Positions 1-15,000 of a DNA stretch of 64,000 bases are shown piece by piece. Source of the DNA: Balanoglossus misakiensis (taxonomy: Eukaryota > Hemichordata); NCBI GenBank assembly GCA_040954595.2, contig CM082584.2:11408001-11472000 (forward strand), written 5' to 3'. Position 1 is the first letter of the stretch. The number at the start of each line of letters is the position of its first letter. The notes beneath the pieces were generated by a model. The model was not told the origin of the DNA and searched no databases. It was given only the letters and a program-made list of their open reading frames with translations. The position numbers and the translations under genes were made by a program.

Positions 1-3000
1 CAATGCAGTAGCAGCCAGTCCCACAGGGACCATATCACCAACCAATTCCAATGATGCCAAAAAGGTGAGTGCTTCCTTCTCTAAAATTAATCAGCTATGT
101 AAAATGTGGATAGTATCCAGGGGGTGTACACATATTGTTTCAGATAAAGGTATACGGCTGAATGCAAGGTAATTTTGTGAAATTTCAAATTGACTTGAAA
201 ATTTTCAAAAATCATACCTGTTGATGGGCATGTCAATAGGGGTGAATCCCCCATCCCCTTGTCTGGATGAAACACTGAAAATGCATTAGGATTGGTATCA
301 TAGCCTGCTTGTTGCAATATGATCACACTCATTGCCAGGCATTAGTGCGTGCCATGGTTTCTTTTTTTGCAGTCTTCCAACAGGATAAACAGAGTAAATT
401 CAGTGTTAGTGATCTCTCTGAGCACCGGGTAATCGCTGTATGATGGCAACTCGTTCGGAAGGCCGGAAGATACCTAGACATTCTGAAAAAGAGATGAACC
501 TTGAGATTAGTCTAGAGAGGAGGGGGGATGCGAGGCATTTGTTGAAGATACCAGTTTAACCAGATCATGGAGATGCATAGTAAATCACAGTGTTTCTCAA
601 TCGCCAGAGATATGGAAGAGAGAAATAAAAACACTGTGGAGGTTTAGGCTTCATCCCGGCCAAATCCACAACATGCCATCATCTCAGCCAAATTTGTATT
701 CCACATCTTAACCAGTGAAATTAGTATTAAACTGATGACACATGACTTGATGAACAAGAATACATGTATCAAAAATGCATAGATGCATTTATTCATTCTC
801 GCTCTGCACACCCTCGGAGCAAGCTGCCATGGCAACGCTTAACAATCACCACGCTTGATACTCCGTCTTCTGCTTGACATTTTAATCTGTTGATTTCTCC
901 TGAATCTTTCATTGCTGTCTTTTCATGTTTTTTTGCCTCTTTTTCTGCTGCTCTTTGTTTATCAACCTCTCTTTCTCTGATCCCAGGTTTTCATTCACGT
1001 ATACTGTGAGTGTACATTTATAGTGTAGTGTGCATATGTGTGTGTCGGTCGTTCCGTCTGTACGTCCGTCTGTCTGTCTGTCGTTACTGTCCTCTTTCTG
1101 TGATGCATGTAGTCTGCTGCTTGTAGATGGCTAACTGAGTGTTGTGAAATAAAAGAAGAAAGCTTCGCATATTAGAGTAACCTTTTGCTGCAATGGTTTG
1201 GTCCAAAATCCATTGTTCAGTATGGTCATTTTGGACTTTTACAGAGGGAAGTGGGGGAGAGAGTGAAGAGGTGAAACAAGCAGGTGCATTTATGCTCGCG
1301 TGCGCGCGCACACACACGCACACACACACACACACTTGTTAATTTGTACATGCAAATATAAAAGCACCACATATATTTGAATAAGTCAAATAACCTGAAA
1401 TCTGGCTGCCATATTGAATTTCACCCGAACGGGTCCATATTTGGATAGATATTCTAAAAATATCTGAGAGGAGGAATCTGAACGTGGGACGGTCGACACA
1501 GCTGACACTGTGACAGCCTTTTCAATGAAGATGACACGCAGCAATTACACTGAATTAAAACCTCTTCTGCCTTTTGACAAGGAGGGTGGGGCCATCTGCT
1601 TTTCATAATGCTGTTTTCAGTGCAATGTTTAAAATTAGCACGGCCTAGCAAAAGTCAGTATGATTCATGAGAGGGGAAAGAAAAATAGATAAATGTGTCA
1701 GAGCAATGATTTGTTGTAGTCTCTGCAAAATTTTATTTCACTTGGAAGGCAGTCTGCAGTCTATATTAAAGCCGCGTTGGGAGTCATCTGCTGACAAAAA
1801 TTGCGAGTTTTGGTTTGGTGAAATCTCCTGGAAAATAATTTCCCTTCTTTAATTAAAACACAGAAAAGCAAAATAAAAATGCCGTCATTGAAGGTGTCAC
1901 AAATTGATCATTATCCTGGGCAGCAGACCCTGACAAATATGGAATCTCATAATTATAATATATGTATGATTGGATTTGCAGTATATACAGATCAGAGTGT
2001 AGATAATAATGACTTCATAAATGAGTAAATGAATTCATTGATAGAGTAAATACTGCTGCGTTGACATTATCAGCCTTTTATTTTAGGGCAACCATAGAAA
2101 CCGTATATTTGACAATCCAATCTCTCCTTTTATCGAGCACGTTTTTCACATATCCTTGGCCCCAATCATCCCTGATTTCATTCAGATTGTTTTAATCCAG
2201 CTCAGCACTGTTAGTGACATCAATATCGATCTTATTCCCAGTTTCAATGTTTACATTCTGGCTTGAAAACCTACAGAGTAGCAGCTTGCTTGTTGCAAAC
2301 ATGCGTGGGAGTCACTAATTGCAGTGATCACCGCGTCTATTGATTTCAGTTTAGGTACCTTTCCACGTATAAATATTTATTTGCCATTACTGCTGGGTAA
2401 ACGATATCGAAAGGCAATGGGCTCCTATGGCTGGCTACCTGTGCCCTTGACATTAAACTGTGTCTATTTGAGAACATAAATTGTCCATTCTCTCATTTGG
2501 GTCGTTAGTGTAGTTCAAGCTTGTGGATATTACAGTTTCATGGAACGTACTGAAAAGAACAACATCCCTGTTTTAATAGAGGTCAAAGGTCAACACGCTC
2601 ATATTGCATTCCAGTTTCTATTTTTAAAACAATGACAGAACCTCGCTTCGTTTTAATGCTTAGTGCATGAAATGTTTCCAAGAATTGGTTGACTAGCAAG
2701 CATGCAGGTGCCAAGTTGTTGGTTGCAACAAATTTTCTCGGATAATTCTGCAAACAGTCTGTATAATATTGCTGCTACCTTTGCGTGACTATTTGCTTTG
2801 CACTACTGAATGGTTCTTGCTATTAGGTGTGGCAAGGTGAATGAACGCATGCAGATGTGCACACATCTAAATTTAGATTCAGCAAATTAAACATACCTGG
2901 TTCTGTTTTGATCAGAAATATTCAGTCCAAACATTAAAGACCCAATAGCTGCTACTTTATTTTTGCATTATTTTCATGATTTTACTTTAAACGTAGATTG

Positions 3001-6000
3001 TCCATTTAAACGATGGGTATATGTACACAAACCTAATATTAACCTCTCAAACAATTGGGAAGATGTGTAGCTTGATAAGTTTCAGTTGTAGATCCTGGGG
3101 AGTTGTCCTGTGACCCTGAGTTTGACCTTGTTTTACAAAGTTAGGAAGCACTTAGTGCAGATGGAATGATGGAGAGAAAAGAGATTGCTAATGTTATTTT
3201 ATCACAGACAGTTTGCCAGGCAATGTATAAAATATCATCTTTCACTGGGACACATGCAGTTTAAAAGCAGCTATGCCTGGGTCGTGACACTGCAAGTGCA
3301 ACTGTATACGGTGTAAAATTTCACCGCAGTTGCCTGTGTCTGCTTGCTGAAAGTGCTATGAAAGCAAATGGCAGTGTTCTGTTGCCATGGATGCAAGGAG
3401 GCAGGGGGCAATCGGAAGACATCGCCCGACGAGAGAAGAAAAAGCCGTTCTCTGTCGCGTTTGTTCGGTGGCTACAAATTGGATGGTAGTCAGCTAAGCG
3501 GCTTCACTGTTCAAAAGTTAATAGTCGCAGTGAATCGTTATAGCAACAGTGAGCTATCTTACGGAAGCAATGGCCGACCATCAAAGTTGAACTTTTAGAA
3601 ATTGACGGTTGAGGACAGCTGCTGCGGTATAACCTCAGCGTGCAGCTCTTTCTTTTCTCCCGACTGTCGCCGCCGCTGCTGCGAATATTTATATCCTGAT
3701 GAAACTGTCAGCTGGCTGGAGAGTCATTAGTCAATTTCAGAGGTGTTGCAGCTGTTATTAAACAGAGTTCTGTCACCTCAGAGAAGAATGTCCGATGTCA
3801 GTTATTCGGCGATGACTTTTTGTTTTGCTATGAGGATGCTCAGTTGAGACTGAAATGTTATCACCCGTGTACTATCTAATGAGAAGTGACACAGACAACT
3901 GCAGGTTATTTGCAAAAGTATCCACCATCAAAATATAAGAAACACAATCTGTTATCTGAGTATTAAAAAGATGTGTTCAATTGCTTGATGCCGTGAGGTT
4001 GAATATCGGGTGAATTGTGTATCATCGTGTGTTGGTAGTGACGATGAGGGTTCACCATCATTTGCGAAAACGTTTGGGAAAGGTTTTTCCGTAGTTGATC
4101 ACATATGGAACATGGCAAAACCCACCAGAAGGGATTTGGCAATATGGACGCACTTATTATTTTATTTCTAATCATTAGTTATGAGCCATTCATGGACTAA
4201 TTACAAAGTAAAACTTATTGCTTGTGTTCGGATATCAAATATGGCAATTTGTTTTGTAATTTTGAACAGAAGACACGATCAATACAGCTAGAAAAAAGAT
4301 TTATGTATGTAGAGGTTGCTTCCTGGAAGCAATGAGCAAGTGTATTGTAACAAACGCATGTAAATTAAAGTGAACAATTTTGCTATATACAGTTATCAAT
4401 CGATTGACAATATCTGAATACTTTTTTGTCTCAATGAATCGTCCAAAAAGAGAACTGTAATTTTGGGCATTTGGACCACAAGTTGACCGTATGATATGAG
4501 AATTACATGCCAGGAAAACGAGTACCAGCATACATGTAGGCTATTGTGCACTATGATAAATTGCATTGTGATTGCATTGCCACGTCTGTAGGCACCATAC
4601 CGTGTTGCTGGAAATATTGGAATTATAATTTTGAAAGAAATGATTTCAATTGTTCTATGGGTGGACCTTGGAAATTCATTGTATTTTATGTGTTTATACA
4701 ATGGTTTATTAAGCCCACTTTGTAAATGGTCAAACAATGGTATCCATCATTGTAACAGTTGTGTGTTGAATAGCCTGGTATTAAAAAAGACAATCGAGCT
4801 AGGTGGTGTGGGTGAATTCGGTTTAGCCTAGGGAGTCCAAATGATGATGCTGGAGGATACCGCTGCCAATTACACCGAGGTAAAAAAATAATCAAAAATA
4901 TTTTTTTATCGAAAATTTATAATTTTTTTGTGGCAACTGCATGAAAAGGTAGAGTTTGTTTGCTTTCTTGAGTGTGTGTTCGTCATTTTAGATGAATTCA
5001 ACTTCGAAGTATGGAGCTGAACGTGAGTGTAGAGATGAGTGGTTGTCAACTGTTGATTTCCCCGGCACCTGTCATAAGCTTTGCCACATCGCTGGGGTGT
5101 AGCCTGCCCCTGCTCCATATGGGAAACTGAGAGCATGGTCCACAGTGGCACAATGCAGAAACGAACGTTTGCATTCATTTCGAGTCTGTGTAAACTACCT
5201 GAATTCTGCAGTTTTTCATGTGCCTTTCATTGTGAGGTTTTTTTGCAAGACCCATGAGGGCTTGGTGATTTTTTGGAAAAATGGCTTCATTGGCTGTCGG
5301 CTTTCAGTCCAGGTTTGAATATTTATCCCGTGTAAATGATGAGAGTTGGGATGTATCTTCCCCTTAAGCTGCTGAGATTGTCTGGTTTAAAACATTCTCT
5401 GACTCAAATTGTTGTTTCTCTGATAAACCCTGCAGGCATACTAAATTTACTGTCACGAAACACGTTGAATGTTTCCAACCTGTTGCTTCTGGAATAAGCC
5501 TCATCTAGGGAGCAGAGTTGTGTCTGGCATGTATTTGTCAATGATGCTCAAATTACTGTTCATAGCAAGTAATATATAAGCTGACCATGGATTGTATACT
5601 GTGTTTTCTATTGATTTATAAATTATAAAACCTGGTTTGTGCATGTGTGCCAAATGCATCTGTAATTGTGACATAAATCGTGTTTCTAGACTTGCCCTGG
5701 TATCCGCGGTTAATCACCAAATGATTTTGTTAATCCCTGGAAATTACAAGATTTGATTGTTTAAAATGAAAACATTGGTGTTTAAAATGAAAACATTGGT
5801 TTTACAGCTTGCAGGAGATGCATGGTGCTTGAATTTTTTATCTGTGATCACAGACCACACGAGTTTTCCCTTCCAATAATCAAATATGCAACGTTTAGAA
5901 ATATGCTGGTCCTGAAATTCCGGGTTTCCAATGCTGAAGTTTCTTTCAAAATTCTGTGCGTTTTTTTCATTTTTGCAATGGAGCAAAGCAAGGAGGAACA

Positions 6001-9000
6001 GCCAATATAAAGAGCTTGTTAATGAGGACATCTGTACAAAAAGGCTTTATTTCCACATCATTAAGTATAGTCATTTTTAAATAGAGGCAGAGATGATGAA
6101 TACACAGCCGTAAGTGACACGTGGCCACTCACTATTGATACAGTGTTTGGATTCCACAAATGAAGTGTGAATTGGGCTATTTATTAAAAAAGGAGGTATC
6201 CAAGCAGCCATCTTGTATAATTGTGCTTTGATAGCCAGTGTGACCATCTCATGTCGGGAAGTAAAATTGTTTCTGGAAAGCACGCCTGCATTTGTCACAG
6301 ACTTTCTGTTGTCCGCAGACCCTGCATAATTCCAATATTGTGCAACATGCGGAACTACCAGGGCTTTCTGCAAAATGCAAATGTGGGTGGGACTGGGATG
6401 GTTGTAACAGCTTGTTAATTGTTGCCTTTGATGTTCGCTGCCCCTGCTGTGTGGAGCTCCTGTGGTCTAGTCAGTCAGTCGGGGTTTTTCCTCCGAAACA
6501 ATCCATCCAAGCAGACATAATGTCGATGTCATTCCAGTTACACATAATGACTGTGTTTTGTATTCACTGTAAATAAAGGACTACCAGTTTAATGGCACCT
6601 GTTGCTGTACTCCCCACACACTTGTCGTTTTTGATGTAGATTACTGTAAAATAATCAGATGATACAGATAGTCTGTTTTTTAATGAAAGCTATTATGTGT
6701 AAATGTAAAATTACGCAGGGATTTAAACCTCAATTATACCCAGGAAATTATTGTTATGTTAACAAGTATAGTTGATTGGTGCCTATTTCCTCCAGTGGGG
6801 GAATGGGCCATTGAAGAGCCTATATTTCCACAACATTGGGTCAGATAATGCCTTTACATGATAAAATCTGAGGACAGCAAGAGTTCTGAATACATTCTGG
6901 CTGAGGTTTTTTCTTGGAATATTAGTAGCAAGCACTTATGTTTATTCTCTTTTTTTTTATCAACAGGTAAAGCTTGATAACAAGAATGCAGGTAAAGCCT
7001 CGCGGGTTGTCCACATTCGTAATGTACTTAGCGATGCAACAGAGTCGGAGGTCATTGCGTTGGGTGTGCCTTTCGGTCGTGTGACCAATATTCTCCTGTT
7101 GAAGGGTAAAAACCAGGTATGGCAGTTCATTTGTTACGGACCCCTGCTAAGTTATTTTTAGTAGTGCAGCATATGATGATATGACCTCGCAGACATTTGG
7201 AATTAAAGTGCACGTTATTCATGTAGTGTTTTAAATGTAGCATACAGTGAAATATCATGCAGATCACGCAATTTTGATTTCAGTGCAGTGGTTAATAATT
7301 TGTGGAGAAAAATCAGTCTCACTCTGAGTTTGTGCTATTTCTTTGCTTCTCAGGCATTTTTAGAGATGGAGAATGAGACAGCAGCCACAACGATGGTCAA
7401 TTACTATTCCCACGTCACGGCTAACATCAGGGGAAAACCAGTGTATGTACAGTTCTCAAATCACAAGGAATTAAAGACAGAAAATGCCCCAGCACAACAG
7501 GTGAGCAGCGAAACAGAGATTGAGCAATCTCAAATTCGATTGGTTGAGTGCGATCTGATTTATTCAAATGCACCAATGGGAGGACTTGATGTAATTGCCA
7601 CTTGTCTCTATATTGTACACTACAAGGCTTGCTGCTGCAGATTTCATTACGAACGACAAGGAGGTTGTAATGTGAGAATGATTCTCTTGATTGTAATTGG
7701 GTTGCTCTATTGTAATCTAATCGCTGCCATTGCTGGGTTTCACCTCAGTAGACACAGGAAGTTGGTATTCACGGGGTGTTTCCTGCAACTGACCGCAGTC
7801 CATAATGCTCCATCCGTTGATAAAAGCATGCCAGTGTTTGCATTCATTGTTTCAAGTTCATTGTGACCTCTTGAACCAGTACAGGATGTATGAAATTATA
7901 ACTTGCAGCCACTGTACAAGAATACTGATGGGAAGAGCAACACTAGGAAGCACAGCATATTGGAAGTATATTTCTCAAGAGTGAACGTTTGCCAAGCATT
8001 CTAACTGCTGTTCTTCCTCCCTCTGCAGACGGCTGCGGCACAGGCTGCCCTAGCAGCGGCCCAAGCACTCATGCCACAGACGCAAGGTGCACAGCCGGGT
8101 GACACCCTGGGTGGACAGAACACAGTGCTCCGAGTTATTGTAGAAAACATGCTTTATCCAGTAACCATCGATATCCTGCATCAAATCTTTTCCAAATTCG
8201 GAGCTGTCCTCAAGATCATCACATTCACCAAAAATAGTAAGCATTTTTTCTCAGGAATACTGTTTATCTCAATATGACATAGACATAACAGCTAGAGTTT
8301 CCAAGGCAGTAGTCATTGAAAAGCCAACTCAAAATCTCAAACGTTGCATCACAAATTTTGAAAACTTCGCCACTTGAGGGCGTCCTTGGGTATAAATCTC
8401 AGTCCCTGGTTGCATCGAGTTACATGTTAGTATTTTGCTTTTCATCTGCAGACACCTTCCAGACCTTGATACAGTACGCAGACTCAGTATCTGCACAGGC
8501 TGCCAAACTGGTAAGTGGCGGTACAACTGTATACTGTGTGGGAACTTGGATATGTTTAAGAATGTTGGGGAGTTATCGCGAATCTGGTGGCCAGGGAGGT
8601 CAAGAAACTGCAAGAATGGGGGAAATGTAGCAATCAGGGGTACAATCCTGTAGCAGAGATGTTTTTTTTTTTTGTCAATTTGTACGTTTGAATGAGCGGA
8701 TGAGATTTCTGTGAACTCCATGCATGCATGCAGTGAGAACCCCGACGTTCTGCTTTGCTTTTCAGTCGCTGGACGGACAGAACATCTACAACGCTTGCTG
8801 CACGTTGCGCATTGAATATTCCAAATTGACCACCCTGAATGTGAAATACAACAATGAGAAAAGCCGCGATTACACGAGGCCCGAGCTGCCCTCAGGTGAC
8901 GGACAGCCTTCACTTGACCCTGCAATGGCTTATGGTAGGTCATGGTTTACGGTAGGCTTTGATCTGGATGAAACCAGTTTGAACAGGTGTCCCCCTACGT

Positions 9001-12000
9001 ACCAGGTTGGAGCAGGAAACGACAGCAACTGGTTTGAACTGGTTTTCCCCCAGATTGAAGCAGTGTGAATCACACACAGGCAAAATGTGCTCTAACCCAA
9101 ACTGACTGGTTTGAACTGGTTCTCAATGTATCTCAACAAGATCTAACTTCTCTCCTTCTCACGAATAATCTGCCTTTATCGACTAATTTGCACTTCTAAT
9201 GTAACTCAATATCTTTAACGTTTGATAAGCTATGTAGTGCCTTGTATTTCAATATTCCTCACGGCTTTTTCCTCTCACGATTGGTGGTGGGTCACTTCTG
9301 GTGCTTAATATTCCATTCCATGATAGGGATGTGGGACTTCAAAAAACTTTCCCTTTTTTTCTCTCTCTGTCTCTGTCTTGCTGTTGCCTCATTTCTTGTC
9401 ACTGAACTCACTGTTTTTTGTCATGACACTTTCACTGAAGAATTTTATTTTAAGCGCATTTTTTTACACTTTCATGTTGATGGATTGATTGCTGCTCATT
9501 GAACATGCCACTCACAAAATTGTAATGTCGTCGTACTCATTTGTGCCGTCACATGTCACTTCCATTACCATCCCCCACCCATCCGTCCACCCAAGGCATA
9601 CATACACAACTTTTCAGCCCTGGTTTTGGGCCTCTCCCTTGGGTGTGAATGGTTCATTCCACTAGCAGTGGGTGGGATGGGGTGGGGGCAGTGGGATGGA
9701 ATTACAATCTTGTACACATTGTGTCTTTCCCAAACCACCCCTTCATCGTAATCATGCAGCCATGTTTGAGGATTAGCCAATTGTATGGGAAAAAAATGTA
9801 TCCCTGATGGGTTGAGAAAGGCACAAATTTGTACGAAATCAGCACAAATGCACCTACTACCACTTGCTTATCAAGTCATCTCTGTACGTAAACCTGCGTC
9901 GTTTCTTGTACTGAAAATTTCCATCTGTCTTGGCAAAAATCAGCGAAGAAGGCGTAAAAATATTTGGACTGACAAGGCACAGGAGATACAGAGATGATTT
10001 GCATTGTATAAGACAACTGGCATTGGTCAAATTGTGTGTCTAGCACATGCTTTTAGTTGAACTGTAAATGTGGTAATGGTAACAACACTATAGCAGCCAT
10101 GTGTGTATTTTGTAAATGCGTGAAAACATCCATGTCATAATATACACCAAATAACTCTCCAGAACATACCTGACTTATTCCAACCACAACACACACACAC
10201 TTGCTTTCTCTCCAACAGGTTTGCATTCATCCGTAACACCCACACACAATTTTTATTTGCCTCCCAAAGTTAACTTTCTACATTAACAGTTAAGAATGCC
10301 ATCTCTCAGCTAATCATATGAGAGCGTTCATTCATTGTGCACTTGACCGTGTGAATTCAGATCATTAACCAATCACCACAGTCGGTGCCTTTTTTTACAC
10401 ACCTGTGCATCGCAACATTCACACGTCAACATTCAATCCATGTACCATATGACCATTTCTTTATTTTTTTGTCTCTCTCTCTCTCTCTCTCTCTTTCTTC
10501 GCCAACATTATGACATATATTATTTTTCAAGCTAACTGATCCCCACCCCCTGTATTTTCAGGGAGTGCAGCTCCTGGTATGTTGCCCACCCCATTTGCTA
10601 CCGCCACAGGGGCTGCTTTTGCTAACCCAGCATTGGCTGGATACGCGGGTGCTACAGGTATTCATTATTTCCATAATAACCAACTCTGTAGCGATTCTAT
10701 AGCAACTGTTTTCCCGTCTGTCACCTCTTATTTTTTTCTCTTGTTAGCTCAAGATAAAAGACCTCACAAGATCTCACTCTGTCTTTCTCTCTCTAGTCCA
10801 GTCAGGAAAAAAAAAGCTGCTTAAAAATCTCCTGGACTCATTCTGCTGTCATCTCTGATGTAGTGCATGATGTGTAAACCGCATAAGTATCATTGTAGGA
10901 CTTATTTGCCAGGGCTGAATATTGACAAAAACGAGTAGCATCAACTGGTTCAAACCAGTTTGACAGGTTTTTATAAAACTGACTATAAGATTGCTTCAGA
11001 TGGTGAAGTTCAAGTGAGTTCAGACAGCTGTCAATAAGATCTTAGAACCTAGTTTGTGCACTTCACACAAATAATTCGATAGAGAGAGAAAATCAGGTCA
11101 TACTTGGAGTTTACAAAATTGGTATAGGTAAGAATTATACTTGTGATGTCAAAGTGATGAAAGTTCCAACCAGTTCCAACAGACTTTCACCTAGGAACAC
11201 AAGTGTAGACAGTGCATTGAGACTGGTTCAAACCAGATCAAGCCAGTTACTAGGTTAGATCGTTGTACGTGGTTCAAACTGGTTCAACCAGTGATTTTTT
11301 CCCCTGAAAATATAGTATAGGTAGATCAGATTGTAGCGGAAATTCAATAATAACCGACAGAATTTACAGCGATATCTTCAAATATTCATAAGTATTTACA
11401 AATGTCAAATGAGATGTATCTTTTGATTGTTAAATACAGTAAACCTGTCTAAACTGGACACCAAGGAAATGAAGAAACTTCTGCTTGCAAGGCACATTAT
11501 ATGTAAAAGGGACTGTTCTATATAGACAGGTTTCCAGATTACACAGCGTTCAGTTTAGACAGGTTCTACTGTTCTGCTCTCTCGAAGGTTTTTCTGCGTT
11601 TATATTTCTTACTTAAAGCCCCAGTAGCTGCCACTATCACTTGGTTCATTTGAATTGCACCATTCTATGTTTCAAAGAAAAATAATGCAAGAAAAATGGC
11701 AGCTATTGGGGACTCTAACCACTCTGGCATTTTGGCACTGAATTTTTTCGCCTCCAGATCGAACATGACTTCAGTCTACATTAACCTCTAGACCTCTGTC
11801 AATACTTTTCAGTGCCTGGGATGCCCGGGATATTCCCGGCAATGCCAACAGCAGCTGCAGCAGCAGCGGCCGGATTCCGGATGCCTGGAGCGATGCAGCA
11901 GGGATGTGTGCTCTTAGTGAGCAATCTGAACGCCGAGGTATGTAGTCTCTGTGTGCCATGCGCCGTACGACACATTTTATCCAGAACTGACTAATTTATT

Positions 12001-15000
12001 TTTCTTTTCTCTTGAAGTTTTTTTGGGAGAGTGGTTTAGGATTTTTGGTAGAGCTGGAATATTTGATGAATATATATGATACTGAGTCTAAAAAAAATGC
12101 AAAATATTTTAAATGAAAAAAAAAACAGAACAAATTTAAAAAGAGAGTGCATACTATCACAATTTCCAACCTTTGGTTAAAATGGAACTGTATCGGATCT
12201 TTCTGTGTTCTTGTTCATTAGATCATAACATGGCTAAAAACAACAAATCATGGTGCTATTAGAGTGAATGTGCTTTTTTAGAATCATGACTTAGATATCC
12301 CCACTGTGATGGAACTCTTCACATCATTGTTTTTATTTTATTTTATTTATTTTATTTCAAATTTATACCTCTATTCTGGCTTTTCGTGTTGCTCTAATAA
12401 CTGGCTTCTATATTTAGTATTGTTAAAAAACCCAATATTATATAATCATGCCTTATTAGAGTATAATTGCTGATTCTTAATAATTTTCCCATGCAGTGTT
12501 TTTTTCTCTCTTCCAGTTTGCAACTTCATGTAACTCACTCCAGAATTCTCTCATGTGTTAGATTTCATATTATTTTTTAGTTTGTTTGTTTATTTTTTCG
12601 ACACGTTTTGAAACATTCCTGATTTGCCGCTTTTCCGTAATCCCCAAGTTTTCCTGCATGAAAAAAAGCCATGGATCTTCTGTCACATGACTTCAGTGGC
12701 TCCGCATCTCATCATGGAGTTTTCCGGCTCTTCACGACTCCCTCCGATACCTCTTCATGACTACAAGCTTCACCGCCTCCCTTGTCTGCCACCACCACCA
12801 TCTTGCTGGGCTTTTAACCCTTTCACCCCCCGTTTCCCTATGTCAAGGTCCAGCTTTACCTTAGAAAACAATGGATCCGGACCAAACCATGGTGGTGAAA
12901 GGGTTAACCAAAGCCTCCACACTCCTCACTGAATAACACAGACATTCAAATACATAAAGGATGAATCGCAATCAAAGCTCTTTTATTTTCCACGGCCAGT
13001 TCTTTCATTCTGAATAGTTGTTACATTGTACAACCAGAACCTGTCTATGAATACTATTTACAACAAAACAGGGATGCCTATTGGGTAGTGGGGGATGCCA
13101 AAATATAACACAAAGCATTGAAAAAAATTCTGATTTCAAAGCAAATACAAACACGCTTCTGGGAGATGGGGCTTTGCTTTTATTGTCTGTCAAATTAATC
13201 ATCACCGTACAATTATTTCTTCTGGTTTATTTTCATTTTATAGAATACATGTAGGGCATTCTGTTCAAAGCATGCAGTCTTAACATCCTTTTCCACACAC
13301 ATTTCACATTCAAATCGTTCTGTTGGGTTTTTTCAATTCTCTTTTTTATTTTTCTGTTAATCTCGTAAATATTTACACACAGCTTTTCAACTGTGCGTCA
13401 AAGCATGCCATTCTCATATGTTTGTCAATAACATGTTTATTAAATATGATCACTTTTCAGCTTTTGTCCAATAGGAACATCTATCTATTTCCGTCAGCAT
13501 GTATTTTTTTTTCTCTTCGTACCCCCGGCACATCATCTCCGTCAATTTTTTTTTTTTTGGTTTTGTTTCAACTTTTCTATTTCTTTAGGTATGGTACGAT
13601 GCATCGCTTCCTGCAAATTGATTTCCCCCCACTCCATCCCCCACCCCCCGCTTTGTGACTGTTTATCACCGAAGGCGCTACACAACACAAAAATCATGAT
13701 TAGATAATAACAAGTCTTGCTTTATACGTCAACACACACTGTGTATCTGTGCCAGGGTTAACCCCAGCGGTCATTTCGTCATCTGAAATTCTCTCATGCA
13801 ATAACAACATAATTTTATTTTTCCCCCTGTCTATCAATTTTATAATAACTACATTTGCTTGTATGTATGGCATAACCAATCTTTAAAAAAAATCTCTCAT
13901 TATAAGTTTGTCTCACCCAGCGGTTCAAACCCTAACCCTCAAGTTTGGTTTATTTTGACCCTTTCACCCCCGTTTCCCTAAACTTGGATCCAACCATTTA
14001 GTTCAAAGACAATAGGGTTGGACTGAGATTTGGCGGTGAAAGTATTAGCGAAAAAAAAAAAAAAAAATCATGGTTCGTAGTTGGTGACAGTATTACATTG
14101 TACCTGGCTAGACAACTCTTGGCTATGTGGGAGGCTTTGTAGACAACAAAAAATCAGCTTCTTTAAACTCAGACATGCTAGTTACTCAAACTTTACACAT
14201 ATATATTTGTATTATATACACATTATGAATAATTTATCATTTACATATTGTATACATGCTTTTCATGTGCTCTGTGGGATCATATGTAGTGTGTAGACTT
14301 GTGCTTTTGGGCGGGATGCTGTTGAAACTAGCATGTCTGATGTTGTCATGCTGTTCTCGTTATAGTAAACGTAAAAAAAACCCAGTAAAATTTGATATAA
14401 ATGGCTAACACATTTCATAAAAACTTATGGCCTTGTTTCCATCTAACTTGTTTGACTAGCACTTGAACAAAAACATTGGACTTGCCTGACTAATCAGGAA
14501 AAAAACTTTCAACAAAAACGCTGCTACAGTCTCTGCTTGTTTCATGTTGTTTAACCACATCATGTGTTTGGCTTTGGATAATCAGTCGCTATAACTACCG
14601 CCTCCCACATTACCACTTCTCTGCTGGACGTCACGGTAACTGTCTCTCTGGTCTTAACCCTGGCATGGACAACTTCGATCGACTCTCAGAAAAGAATGAC
14701 ATATTTTTTACGAGAGTGAACAGATTTCGAAGCAAACAACCTTTTTTTTATTTACCCCCCATAATCTCCCCCCAATGCTAATAATTCCATATTTTCCACA
14801 CATGGAATGGCTTACGGAATGAGCTGACACTGACCATCTCAATTCATCTTTCCGTCTCTCCTCTATATGCCTTCTACTGTGTCCTGTGTATATTGTATTG
14901 CCTTACCCATCTCTGCCTCTACCTGTGTTGTGTCGTACGTACGTACGTAGCTGGTCACGCCTGAAGTTCTCTTTACTCTCTTTGGTATGCACCCTTTTTA

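Noticed and set aside
3368-3598. 76-codon open frame beginning [14 protein letters not shown] in the first PTBP intron
   Set aside because: No recognisable similarity, no clear donor at its end, and it stops within the intron. It could be an alternative first exon, but nothing beyond an ATG supports it.
7288-7866. 192-codon open frame that includes a PTBP exon
   Set aside because: Only 7354-7500 is an exon; the flanks are intron read-through with proper AG and GT at the exon edges.
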